Shown here one piece after another: positions 25,901 through 36,099 of a stretch of 64,000 nucleotides of DNA. The first letter of the stretch is position 1, and every line of letters begins with the position of its first letter. The position numbers and the translations under genes were made by a program. A model generated the notes under the pieces. That model worked only from the letters and a program-made list of their open reading frames with translations, was not told the origin of the DNA and did no database searches. The stretch comes from Anaspis maculata. Lineage: Eukaryota; Arthropoda; Insecta; Coleoptera; Scraptiidae. The stretch is from assembly GCA_949128115.1 (NCBI GenBank), contig OX421961.1, positions 128,219,050 through 128,283,049 on the forward strand, read 5' to 3'.

Positions 25901-28900
25901 TCGCCTTTGTCGACGTGAACGAATTTGTAATCGGGCGAACCGCCCAGCACTACGGTGGTTTCCATCACATCCGTCATGTAATTGAACACGGTCACTCGGA
26001 TGCCGACTTGTTCGCCCTGCATGCAAAGATTCGGCATTTCCACGTTGATGAAGAAAGGCAGCACGCCGATGTATTCGACGGCTTTGTTCAGCATGCCGAA
26101 GCCGAGCGAAGGGCTCATCGAAAACGCTGACACCATCCAGTGGACGGGCCTGGCCGGCACTGGCACGTTGAAAATGTACCGTCCGTGCGGTCCGATGGTT
26201 ATATCTTTCCACACCCAGACGTTTTCGTACTGCCGCTGGATCCGGTTGAAGCGGTACTTCCTGAAGAGAGCCAGCTCCGTGCCGTTGTCGTAAGTACACC
26301 CGGCTTCGTCGGTGCCGTCTTCGCAATCTAGGATGAAATCGCAGCGTTTGTCCAAGCGGAAGCACCGGCCGTTCAGGCACTCGCCGAAGCCTTGCGTGTA
26401 GTTGCAGTAGCTCCACCGTCTGGGCAGGACGAAATCGCTGAACACGACCAAACCGGCGAGCTCGAACGTGCGATTGGCGTCGATGCCGTACGTCGACGAA
26501 GGGAAATGAACGAGTTCGTCTGGATTTCCTTCGTGCGAGAACCAAGTATGTCGTAACGTGCCGTTGGTTATGCCATCTTCAAAAGTGGACATTTTAGTCA
26601 GGACTTTAGCGTAAGTCAATTCGTTTCCGGCTTGCATGGTGTAGAAAGCACGGTCGATGCCGGATAAACTGACGTACGATCCTGGTTCGCCGTAAACGGC
26701 GATTTCGACTTTGTGTTCGCCATTTGCTTCCTTGTTGTAGATGGAAACTTTGAACTTGCTTCTGCTGATTCCGTTGACTGGGAATGTTAAACTGTCTACG
26801 GTGACGCCACCGAATATGCTCAAGTGCCACACCACTATGGTGGTCACTGGCGCCATCTCTGCGCTGAGCGGTATCCTAATCTCGCTGATGTGGTTGAGCA
26901 TTTCTTGTTCGCCGGCGACGAGCACTATGCCTTTGGCTATGACCAAGTAGTTGAACTTCCGTTCGAAGTTAAAATCACTGCTCTTGATGTGGAAGATCAT
27001 GTGCTCGCCGACGGTCGGCTGCGTGGTGCTGGTGTACACCTTGATGTTTTGGCCGTTGGGGCTGTGATGCGCTTGCATGAAGAGATCGGTCTGAATGAAC
27101 TGGCCGTGGCCGTCTCTGAAGTGGGCGTGTATTTTCACCGTCTTGATGCCGCTCAGCTCTCCGTAGGTGCGGCAGCCTACCAGGCCGAGTTCGCTCTTCA
27201 GGTCAATTGTGTACTCCCACATGCCAGGATGGCCGTCCATCATGTGCAGCTGGCGCGTGGCAATGTTGCGCGTTCCTCCGGGTACGATGTCGACGACCGT
27301 GGTCACTTCCAAGAAGCTGTTTTCCAGCTTTTCAACCGAGAGCGACGATCCGTCGTGGTAAGAGGCGGCAATCTGTAACATTTTCGGCTTGAGTTTATCG
27401 CAGCTCCAGACAGGGTAGATCATTCAAAAATGTAAGGAACCGAATTGAGGGATTCCGATGAAAGAGCTTATATTTCAGATCAGAATTTTATGTTCTATAA
27501 CAGGTCGTTACATAAGATAATTGTATTTTTCAGAACATTGATTCCATTGGTCACAACATTGCTCAACCAGAAAAGTACAATAGAGGAAATGTGTACATCT
27601 TTTATAAATGGAAGACTTGAATACAATGAGTCTCAAACTCCCAAAATGCACTGATGTAATTTCCAAAATAAAATAACGTAGGCGGCTTGTATAGGCCAGG
27701 CGGTAGGTCATTCTGGATAGAAAAAATTCCGACCAAAGCTTTTATGGTGTCAAACTCTTCGTAAGGTCAGTAGGTATCTACCACTGAGTTTCCGCCCAAA
27801 AACGAGTTGTGCTGATTCCTCCACATCTGCCCAAAGGTGAAGGATGTCTTGAAGGTGCAAAAAGACGTGTTAATCCCCCGTACTTTTTCATTTTATTTGC
27901 CTCAATGCAAACATACAACTCTAACGCAAACATTGGAAGCATTTGTCATCATCTCTGTGCCAGTCTTACTGTTGAAAAAAAAGATTTCTTTGTGCGGGTC
28001 AGATAAATCACATCTAATTGTTTTTCCACACAAGAAAACGATGGAGCAACATGTATTTTGGATGTTTTCTAATAACTTGTACTTACTGAACCCATTCATG
28101 GCGTTAAAATTTCAATAACAGCATTTTTGAAGATGTTGCTCGCTAAGAAGTGAATAATTTTCACCCGCCTGTTCAGCAGCAGTTTTTTCAATTTTACCAA
28201 ACACCGTTCTCGAAAATTTTATAGGGAATGACAAGCTGGAACTGTTTTCTGATGATATTATATCTGGCTCAACCGCGGCACGCTTTTCGAAAGTGTGGGA
28301 AACTGATTTCTTTTCGAGAGGTCCTGTTTCACCCGCCTGCGGCCGTGCCTACTTGACATAGACCGGACTGATTACACAAGCTTGGAAATGTACTCTTTTC
28401 CAGCTTTAAAACACAACCATTAGTAATAAAATAATATATAATTTCTTCATAAATCAATGTACAAAGTATTGATAATAATGGTCGCGTTTTAAAACTGGAA
28501 AAAAATACATTTCCAAGCTCGTGTAATCAGTCCGGTCTATGTCAAGTAGGCACGGCCGCAGGCGGGTGAAACAGGACCGCTCGAAAAGAAATCAGTTTCT
28601 TAGACTTTCAAGTGCGTGCCGCGGTTAAGCCAGGCACGATATCGTTAGAGAAGAGTTTGAGCTTTTCATTCCTTATAAAATTTTCGCAAACGGTGTTTGG
28701 TAAAATTGAAAAAATTGCTGCTGAACAGGCGGGTAAAAATTATTCACTTTTTTGCTGGCAACATCTTCAAAGATGCTGTTACTGAAATTTTAATGGCATA
28801 AATGGGTTCAATGGATACGAGTTATTAGAAAACATACAAAATACATGTTGCTCCATCGTTCTCTTGTGTGGTAAAACGATTAAATGTAATTTATCTGACC

Positions 28901-31900
28901 CGCACAAAGAAATCTTTCTTTTCAACAGTAAGACTGGCACAGAGATGATGACAGATGCTTCCAATGTTTGCGTTAGAATTGTATGTTTGCATTGGGGCAA
29001 ATAAAATGAAAAAGTACGGGGGTTTATCAGGTCTTTTTGTACTTTCGAGGCATCCTTCACCTTCGCGCAGATGCGGTGGAATCAGCACAACTCGTTTTTG
29101 GGCGGAAACTCAGTGGTAGATAACTACTGACCTTACGAAGAGTTTGACACCATAAAAGCTTCGGTCGGAGTTTTTTCCAGATTGTAGTGATTTTACCGAC
29201 ATACCGCCTGGCCTATGTATTGTAATTTTAAAATACAAGATTTGTGAGAATTTTCATTTATTATTATGATTATTCAATGGTTACAAAATTGCAATCCTAT
29301 GTCATATCAAGTTGAAGATTGAGTATTTAATCGAGTGTAATAGCCTCTTCCACTCGGAAGAAAAATGCAATACCATCTTCCGTCGCCAAGGAAACTCACT
29401 AGGAAGCCCAGCTATTGGTCTGCGCTCACTGCCAGGGCAGTTTGAATAAACAAGTGAAAAACTCTAAAATCAAGCCGTTGTCTGGTCTGGTAGGTGGTTA
29501 TTCAAGATTAATCGCAAAGCCAAGTAAAATGTAAAATTCCGAGTCTGAATCATCAGTTTCCTCATCATCATCATCATCATTAATTCTGCCAAGTAGATAA
29601 TCGCGAGAACGAAGAAAAAACTCACGTAAGCCGTGATCGGCATTTCAGGTGTGAATACTTGCGGCGAACCGACCAAAAAGCTCAGCTTGATTGACGAATT
29701 GAAAATTCGCGCCGTGGAAAACCCTTCGATGACCTCGTCGTAGAACCTCTCGCCGACGGTCGCGACGACCACCACCTCCATGCCTTCCAAGCTCGAAACA
29801 TAATGCAGCAGCTCTTGGATCGGATACTTGAACTTGTACACGCCGTAGAACTGCAACGTACAACTCAATAACAACTGCAGTCCTTGCAAAACAGAAGGGT
29901 ACTTACGAATTCAAGGCTTGGAATCGGTCTAGAGTAATTGTTCGGTATTTCAACCCAAACCGGATGAGACTTGTTGAAATTGAAGTACTTCTCAGTGATC
30001 AGCATGTTGTACTCCGACGCTTGGTAATCTGACATGTTGTTGTAAGCGCCGTAGCCGTACGGTAGGCCGTACTGCTCATCGTACGACTTATTGTCGTATT
30101 GATTTCGGTTTTGATTGTACTGCTGCTGGTCGTACTGGTGCCCGTCGTGGCTGTGGTCGTTGTACTGGTACTGGTTGTCTTCGCTGGAGTCGTACGGGTT
30201 CCGGTGGTGTTTCTTCTTCAGCCTGTCCGGATCGTACGGTTTGATCGGACGGACTATGGCCTTGAGCGTCAGGTTGCCGCGAACGGGAGCGCCGCTGGTG
30301 AAGTTCGCCATCACTACGCCCTCGATGAACTCGTCGGTGGTGGAGAAGAACGCCGGCATCATCACGTTCACCTCGAACCTCGTCTGGTAGTATTCTTCGA
30401 CAAGGAAGGCCGACTCTTCGATTTGATTTTGCGCCACAACTCGCACCTTCCATTCCCCAAACACCGGCTGGTCGGACAGCTGGTAGTCCAGGCTGACCGC
30501 GCCCAGGTTGGACTGTCTGGACAGCCAGCGCTTCATGATGTGGCCGTTGGGGTCCAGCATGAAAACGTCGACGGTTTCGTTGAAGGTTTTCAGTTCGGTG
30601 TTGATGGGAATGGAGCGGAAACGGACTGTGTCGCCTTGCATGTACACGGGCTTGTCCAGCTGGATGAAGATAGTCATGGAGCGCTGCGAGAATATCAGTT
30701 TGGATTCGTTGGAGAACACGGCGCCGCCCAGCATGTTGTCGTACAGCCCTTCGACTCGCAGCTTGAAGTCTCCGGGGGTGGAGGTCGGCGGCACTTGCAT
30801 CACGAGCGTTTCGGGGATGTACTCTCTCACGTTTTTGTGGTCTTCGGTCAGTTCCACACCGTTGCGGGATATCGACGCGCGGACCGTGATCGGCTGGTCT
30901 AGTTTCAGCACCGTGACGACGACCCTGTAGAGCTGACCGGGCCGGACGGTTTTCGAAGCGACTATGAAGTACGTCCTGAAAACAGATTTTCAGTGATATT
31001 ATAAAGACGAAAAAAGGGCAAAACGCCCGTAGTACTCGGAAGAATGAGACCAGGAAAGGAATAATTAATGAATATAACACCGAGTCACCTTCAAACTTCA
31101 AACATGACCTGGATCCATTTATCCCAAGAAAGGCAAAGACTTTCGGCTACTTCCTGATACCAATCGATTTTCACTCTTAACGTAACTACCTACTTCTCTT
31201 TTGCCGGAACTTTCAATTCATGTGATGATTTTGCCAGGTATTTCCTCAAGTTCATGGAAACGATCAGTTTATTATTGTCTGGCGACCAGGCGAGACCTAA
31301 ATAGAAGTCCCTCGAATTGGTTTCAGTCGATTTTGACTTGGGCTGGCGACTCCGAATGTTTTCGGGAATCATTCGTTTATTCTGAGAAGTCTATGCTTAC
31401 CATTTTTCAACGAAACACATGATTAATTATAGTCTGAAATGATAATATGATAAAAGTAACAGCTAATTAAACAATGTAGGAGTAACAGATTGTTTCGAGA
31501 TCAAGATACAACCACGAATTGTGCTAGCAGTATATAGGTACAAAGACCTGCTACTGTATCCATATGCCAAGATCCGAAGACTTCAGTGGGCAGGTCGCGT
31601 GTTCAAAATGAATGAACGAAGAATATAGAGCGCTAGAACAGAATATTGGAATCGAAGATGGAAGAAGACACAGACCGATTTGAAGACCAAGAAATGGCAG
31701 GAACAAGATATACCAAGAAATCTGATGGAAGTGCGAAACTGGGAGGAAAAGGCGGAGAATTGGGGGGTCACAAAGCGGGCTGTATTGCCATAGGAAAGAA
31801 GAACATTAGAACATTGGGATTGTCTGCTTCTGCTTCTGCGGGAAGTGCATAATGCACCTTAGATCTGAACAGGACGTGTCGACAAATCTGTTTTAACTGA

Positions 31901-32361
31901 CAATAAATACTTTACGTAAGGAGCACTCACGCTTCTCGGATCGTCGTCATGTGTTCGTCGAACTGGTTCCGTCCTCCCCCGTACGGACTGTACGGGTTTC
32001 GATTGGGCGTCCGTCCGAACTGATCGTCTTTGTCCAACTGATCGTACTGGTTCGAACCGACGGGGTTGTCCTGTCCTCTGGGGCCTCGTTCGTACTGATC
32101 GTTGTTGTTGTTGTTGTTGATGTCGAACGGATTCAGTTGATCCGGTCGGTTGCCCCGATCGTAATGATCAGTGACACCGCTGCTGTACGACGGCGTGCTG
32201 GGATTGCTGACGTCTTGATAGTTGTTGGTGCTCGACGACGACAACGGATTGTTCGGGTCCAACTGCGGATTGACATTGATGTTGATGTCTTGGGCCTTCG
32301 CGAACCAAGCCAGCAAAACAACAAACCAGCTCCATGGCGCAGTTTTGAACTGGAACATCAT
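22921..32361 (-). CDS. Mcr: Macroglobulin complement-related protein (Mcr/TEP6-like), 8 coding exons
   Basis: Coding exons: 32361-31931, 30975-29907, 29850-29626, 27372-25292, 25007-23940, 23548-23374, 23315-23210, 23147-22921. All are GT-AG and in frame, giving 1793 residues with TGA stop (Drosophila Mcr is about 1760). The N-terminal signal peptide (residues 1-23) is followed by an Asn/Asp/Tyr/Gln-rich linker to about 140, then alpha-2-macroglobulin domains (FIQLDKPVYMQGDTVRFR). A second Gln/Tyr/Asp-rich insert lies near 405-465. A six-cysteine LDL-receptor class A module with DCEDGTDE sits at about 898-934, the mark of Mcr among insect TEPs. The thioester-like C-A-E-Q is at about 1209-1212, followed by an all-helical thioester domain and receptor-binding region. 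The C-terminus has ICQVCGSSQCPYC and a moderately hydrophobic segment. The known family role is in septate junctions, pathogen binding and Draper-linked autophagy signalling. An AG acceptor 10 bp before the ATG shows that the 5' UTR is spliced. Confidence 0.95.
27691..29216. repeat. Large inverted repeat (about 740-bp arms) in Mcr intron 3
   Basis: The left arm 27691-28430 is repeated inverted at 28472-29216, separated by only about 40 bp. Landmarks: ATAGGCCAGGCGGTA at the outer ends, CCGCCCAAAAACGAGTTGTG, CCTGCGGCCGTGCCTACTTG near the centre and AGCTTGGAAATGTA at the inner ends. By eye the arms agree at over 90 percent. Each arm keeps an open frame of 93 codons with matching product, which is expected from recent duplication and does not by itself make it a gene. 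No TSD was seen. It lies inside a transcribed intron, so the primary transcript would fold into a long duplex. Confidence 0.9.
30976..31930. other. Mcr intron 1, nothing recognised
   Basis: 955-bp intron between the signal-peptide exon and exon 2 (GTGAGT donor, TTTCAG acceptor). AT-rich with a purine-rich patch around 31640-31760. No element identified. Confidence 0.5.
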
Positions 32362-32510
32362 AGTTGCGATGCCTGAAACAATAATACCAGGTATTCACAT
32401 TTTTCGTCGACCCAGTGGCAATAAGCTTTTTGCTCAGGGCACAAGGTGCGCGAGAACCAGTGTGGGGAGGGGGTCGGTCGTATCGTACTCCTGGCAATTT
32501 TTTTCAGAGT
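32362..32510 (-). promoter_or_regulatory. Mcr 5' UTR tail and splice acceptor
   Basis: On the minus strand, TTGTTTCAG is followed by 11 bp of leader (32372-32362) and then two tandem ATG codons. The first non-coding exon and the promoter must lie upstream, in or beyond the repeat-rich block from 32511. Confidence 0.5.
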
Positions 32511-32971
32511 ATCCGCTATGTGCATTCAGTCGAGTAGCGACATCACGCAGCCGAAAATAACACAAATAGGCATCCTTCAGTTTGTAAATCACCACTTTGA
32601 GCGCTGAATAGGGTGATTGCATGAAATTCGTTCACCTGATCACCGGCAGGCAGCGCAAGGATCGATAGTTATGTTTTGACGTTTGTTAGGGAATTGCATT
32701 GGGGCACATAATAGCTAGGTGTAAGGCATAGACGTGTAAGGCATTGTTAGAATGATTGGAAATCACAATCTATCGATCTCGTAAACGCCGAACAAAACAG
32801 TATGTAAACAAAACACGTAAAAATTACAGTATTTAGTGAGGTTAGTCCGGTTGACATTGACTCCGGGATGAAACTTGACAGATGACAGTGACACTATTGA
32901 CATTTTGCCTTAAACTCCCTCTACATGCAATCACCCTATATCGACTCCTCCCGGCGAACGCACATAGCGGA
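32511..32971. mobile_element. Miniature element unit A, with nested insert
   Basis: Starts ATCCGCTATGTGCATTC and ends with the inverted GAACGCACATAGCGGA. It contains a 332-bp guest (32609-32940) that begins TAGGGTGATTGCATG and ends CATGCAATCACCCTATA in inverted orientation. Without the guest the unit is about 130 bp and is nearly the same as unit B directly downstream. Confidence 0.8.
32609..32940. mobile_element. Nested miniature inverted-repeat element in unit A
   Basis: Termini TAGGGTGATTGCATG and CATGCAATCACCCTA are perfect inverted repeats. The corresponding position in unit B (after GAGCGTTGA) is uninterrupted, which acts as an empty site. No coding capacity; family unknown. Confidence 0.75.
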
Positions 32972-33744
32972 ATCACCATGTGCATTCTGTCGAGTAGCGA
33001 CATCTAGCTACTGAAAACAGAATAAATAGTAGGGTGGGCCGAAAAAATAAAAAATTGCCAAATCGAAAAATAATAGTGCGGAAAACTTGTATTTGAGCTT
33101 TATAAGTATTCCTATGAAAATTTGAAAAAAATTAATTTAGGTCTTGGGGTGCCACAGAGCACTTGAAATGTAAAAAAATTGAAATTCTTTGAATTTTTTT
33201 TTATTTAAATCCAAGCATTTTATCCAATTTTTTTTTGCCGAAGGTTTGTATTGGGCCTTTGACTTTGTGTGTACAATTTTTTGTTTCAATTAGTCAAGTT
33301 CTGATTTTTACATGACATTTTCTGAAATGAATGGATTTTTTTCAACTATTAAAACTTTCTAATGTCCTGTAAAACCAAAAATCTTGACAAATTGAAACAA
33401 AAAATTGTACACACAGTGTCAAAGACCTAATACAAACCTTCGGCAAAAAAAATTGGAAAAAATGCTTGGATTTAAATAAAAAAAAATTCAAAGAATTTCA
33501 ATTTTTTTAAATTTCAAGTGCTTTGTGGCACCCCAAGACCTAAATTAATTTTTTTCAAATTTCCACGGAATACTTATAAAGCTCAAATACAAGTTTTCCG
33601 CACTATTATTTTTCGATTTGTCAAATTTTCATTTTTTCGGCCCACCCTAATAAATAGGCATTATTCAGTTTCGTAAATTGTCACCTTGAGCGTTGATGTC
33701 GACTGCTCCCACTTTTTTGGCGAACGCCAACGCACATAGCGGAT
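32972..33744. mobile_element. Miniature element unit B, with nested hAT-type insert
   Basis: Direct-repeat neighbour of unit A: ATGTGCATTCTGTCGAGTAG at the left and CGCACATAGCGGAT at the right. It is split by a 620-bp element at 33030-33649. Unit A is uninterrupted at that point (ACACAAATAGGCAT), giving the reciprocal empty site. Confidence 0.8.
33030..33649. mobile_element. hAT-type foldback MITE with 8-bp TSD
   Basis: Termini TAGGGTGGGCCGAAAAAA and its inverted partner, with near-perfect arms of about 290 bp meeting near 33340. It is flanked by a perfect 8-bp direct repeat ATAAATAG (33022-33029 and 33650-33657), which fits the hAT target pattern nTnnnnAn. No transposase, so non-autonomous. 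Confidence 0.88.
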
Positions 33745-34175
33745 ATATACACCACAATAGTGCGGTCGGTAGAACACAAAAATGGGACATATGCTGCACT
33801 TTTGGTTCATGCAATGAAACTTGGCACACAGTTCCTTGAGACCATTTTAAGTAATTTCATCCGATGAGCCAGAAAAAAAAACGATGGGGGGCGCTGTACA
33901 GCTCCCTTTTTTCAAAATGGCGCCCGAATTTTGAAAAAATCATCAAATCAGTCGCACAGTTGCCCGGAAAACATCAATTAAATGTATTTCAAGGATGCTG
34001 AATCGATTGACAGCAACATTGACTTAACCAGACCAACGTGTGGAGGTCGTAGAACGGTTATTTTTGACTAAAATTGTAAAAAAGAGTTTCGATTAAATCT
34101 CAAGCAAAACCAATTTATTTTCCGGGCATTTCGGGGGCGTCTTATTGTTTGGTAGTGCTCCGAAATCGATAAGGG

Positions 34176-34930
34176 TGACAAAGGAGTCATCACCGAATAT
34201 GAATTTGTGGAATTGTTTTTCCAGGAGCCTCACCAGAGCCACCACATTGTCCCTGGAGCCCCACATCCTACCTCAAAAACGGCAAAAAATATCGATATGT
34301 TTTTTTTTCATTGAAATTAGCTCTCATGGTCTATGGTGGAAAGAAGTATAATTTACTTATTTTCAAGAATATAAGATCAACTGGCAGTAATTTCAACTCA
34401 ATTGGATCACCAAAAAGCCTTAACGCACCGTTCTCCTTTGTTTAAGTGGTGTAAAAGAAGAGTTTCGGTCAAATCTTGACCGAAATCGAATGTACTATTT
34501 TTTCCAAGCATTTTGAGGGTAACTTGTCGCTTGGTAGCTATATTGATTGGTACAAGAGTATTTTTCAACCGACCGGAAGTAGAAACTAGCGCTCTTCTTG
34601 AAGTTTAGTGGTGGTGATAGATGTATATCTTTTTTCGTAGCACGAGCATAGGTACACAGTGTAAGTTTATGTAAATAATGTGAACTCGAGTGTGAACTTT
34701 ATAAAAAAAGGAGGTTATACCTAATAACCATCTACAGAATTTCCATTATATTGAACTAGAAGTATCTAGTCATCATTATCTATTAGTCCTCAATAATATC
34801 ATATTTCACGCATTTCTTTGTCTTCGACGACCACACTGGAATTAAGTAAAACTTCGTTAGTAAAAATCAGAAGTAACCAGACGAGGGAAAAATTGCCGAA
34901 ATAATATTAATCTGACCGTGGTTGGCTTGA
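34176..34930. other. Internal non-coding part of the long-TIR transposon
   Basis: Lies between the left TIR and the end of the nuclease-like gene. It has a partial repeat of TIR sequence at 34443-34560 and is otherwise AT-rich without a supported gene. Confidence 0.5.
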
Positions 34931-35683
34931 ATTGCAGCAGTTTCCTTTGCACCCAGCACAACATTGTGTGCAAGGTATATTTGCTCCTCTACAAGAGCAC
35001 CTGCTACTTGTTTTGCAGCCTGATGTACATGAGCACTTGACAAGTTCTTTGATAGACTCCCATATGAGTGGTAAATCTGTCTATGTCGGTGTTCACACTG
35101 CTGTCGTCTGCTCCCAACCCCACTTGGAGGGAGATGCGATATCGGGGTTCACGTCACCGGCTTGCCCCCAGATTTGACCAGCCTGAAACGCTGCCCGCAA
35201 AATGTGCTGTCGCAATGCCGACTGAGTCGGTGGTAATTTGTCAAGGGTTTTTGTTTTTGTCATAAACAAATTCTTTCGTGCCTCGTTCAAGTCTCTGCTT
35301 TCATTCACCCCGTATAGGATGGCCACAAACTTTTCTAGGACACTGAATGTAGCATGGTTAATAGAAGAGGTAGGTCTAGAAATGGCTAAAAAGGCGGCAG
35401 TACTATCTGGAAAGCTCTTCCACACTTTCACTGCCGACTTCTTTCCCTTTCCCATGAAAGATGACACGGTGTCACAACCGGTAAATGCATGAAATCCTCG
35501 TAATGCAGTGACCTTTTCTTCACCGAAAGTGTCATGGCAGGCAATCAGGTGTACTGGTATACACCGCTTTGTACGGCCTGTGCCAAATAGAATCCAAAGC
35601 TCACGCAGTCCAAAATTTTTAAGTTCAAAAAAGTAGGAAACTGAAAGAACCACAACATCGGAGTCAACAGTACAAATGAGAAT

Positions 35684-35936
35684 TGTAATGTATCAAGTTT
35701 CGCGCTTTAATTAAAGGGCATGCGTCAGCGCCCCACTTTTACGCCGACAGGCTTCGTAGCCTGCAGCACGCTCACACTCCACTCCGCCCGCAGCATCGGC
35801 AGCAAGCGTACGGTTAGTTGTGTACATCATGTCCATTCGATGAATAAACCTAGCCTATATCAACCAAATTGTACGAGTGCTTAATTCGCCGATCCTCACA
35901 CCACCCCACACCAAAGACGCTTCACAAGATTCTTCA
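35684..35936 (+). repeat. 5' LTR
   Basis: 253 bp, starts TGTAATGTATCAAG and ends GATTCTTCA, identical to the 3' LTR. GATGAATAAACC carries AATAAA, a likely polyadenylation signal for the element. Confidence 0.96.
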
Positions 35937-35957
35937 CATGGCGACGAGGACAACGGA

Positions 35958-36030
35958 ACGCGGAAGGGCGTAAGAAAAACGCGGAAGGGCGTAAGAAGTA
36001 AGAAAAACGCGGAAGGGCGTAAGAAGAAAG
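35958..36030 (+). repeat. Triplicated leader motif of the gypsy element
   Basis: AACGCGGAAGGGCGTAAGAA occurs three times in tandem (with short spacers) between the primer-binding site and gag. Its role is unknown; it could belong to packaging or translation control of the element. Confidence 0.85.
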
Positions 36031-36099
36031 AAAGGTGCGGTGAGTGGCGTAGCAAAGTTCAGCGGGACGGAGGCACGAGAACTCTGAAGTCTGAGAAGG

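Noticed and set aside
25541..26545. Long arginine-rich minus-strand frame of 334 codons
   Set aside because: Antisense-like frame shadow of the GC-rich Mcr exon 4, which has clear homology in its own frame.
27809..28006. Matching 65- and 93-codon open frames in both arms of the Mcr-intron inverted repeat
   Set aside because: The two arms are recent copies of one sequence, so shared open frames are expected; no start context, domain or splice support.
30099..30902. Plus-strand 267-codon frame opposite Mcr exon 2
   Set aside because: Valine/leucine-rich mirror of the Mcr coding strand; no independent signals.
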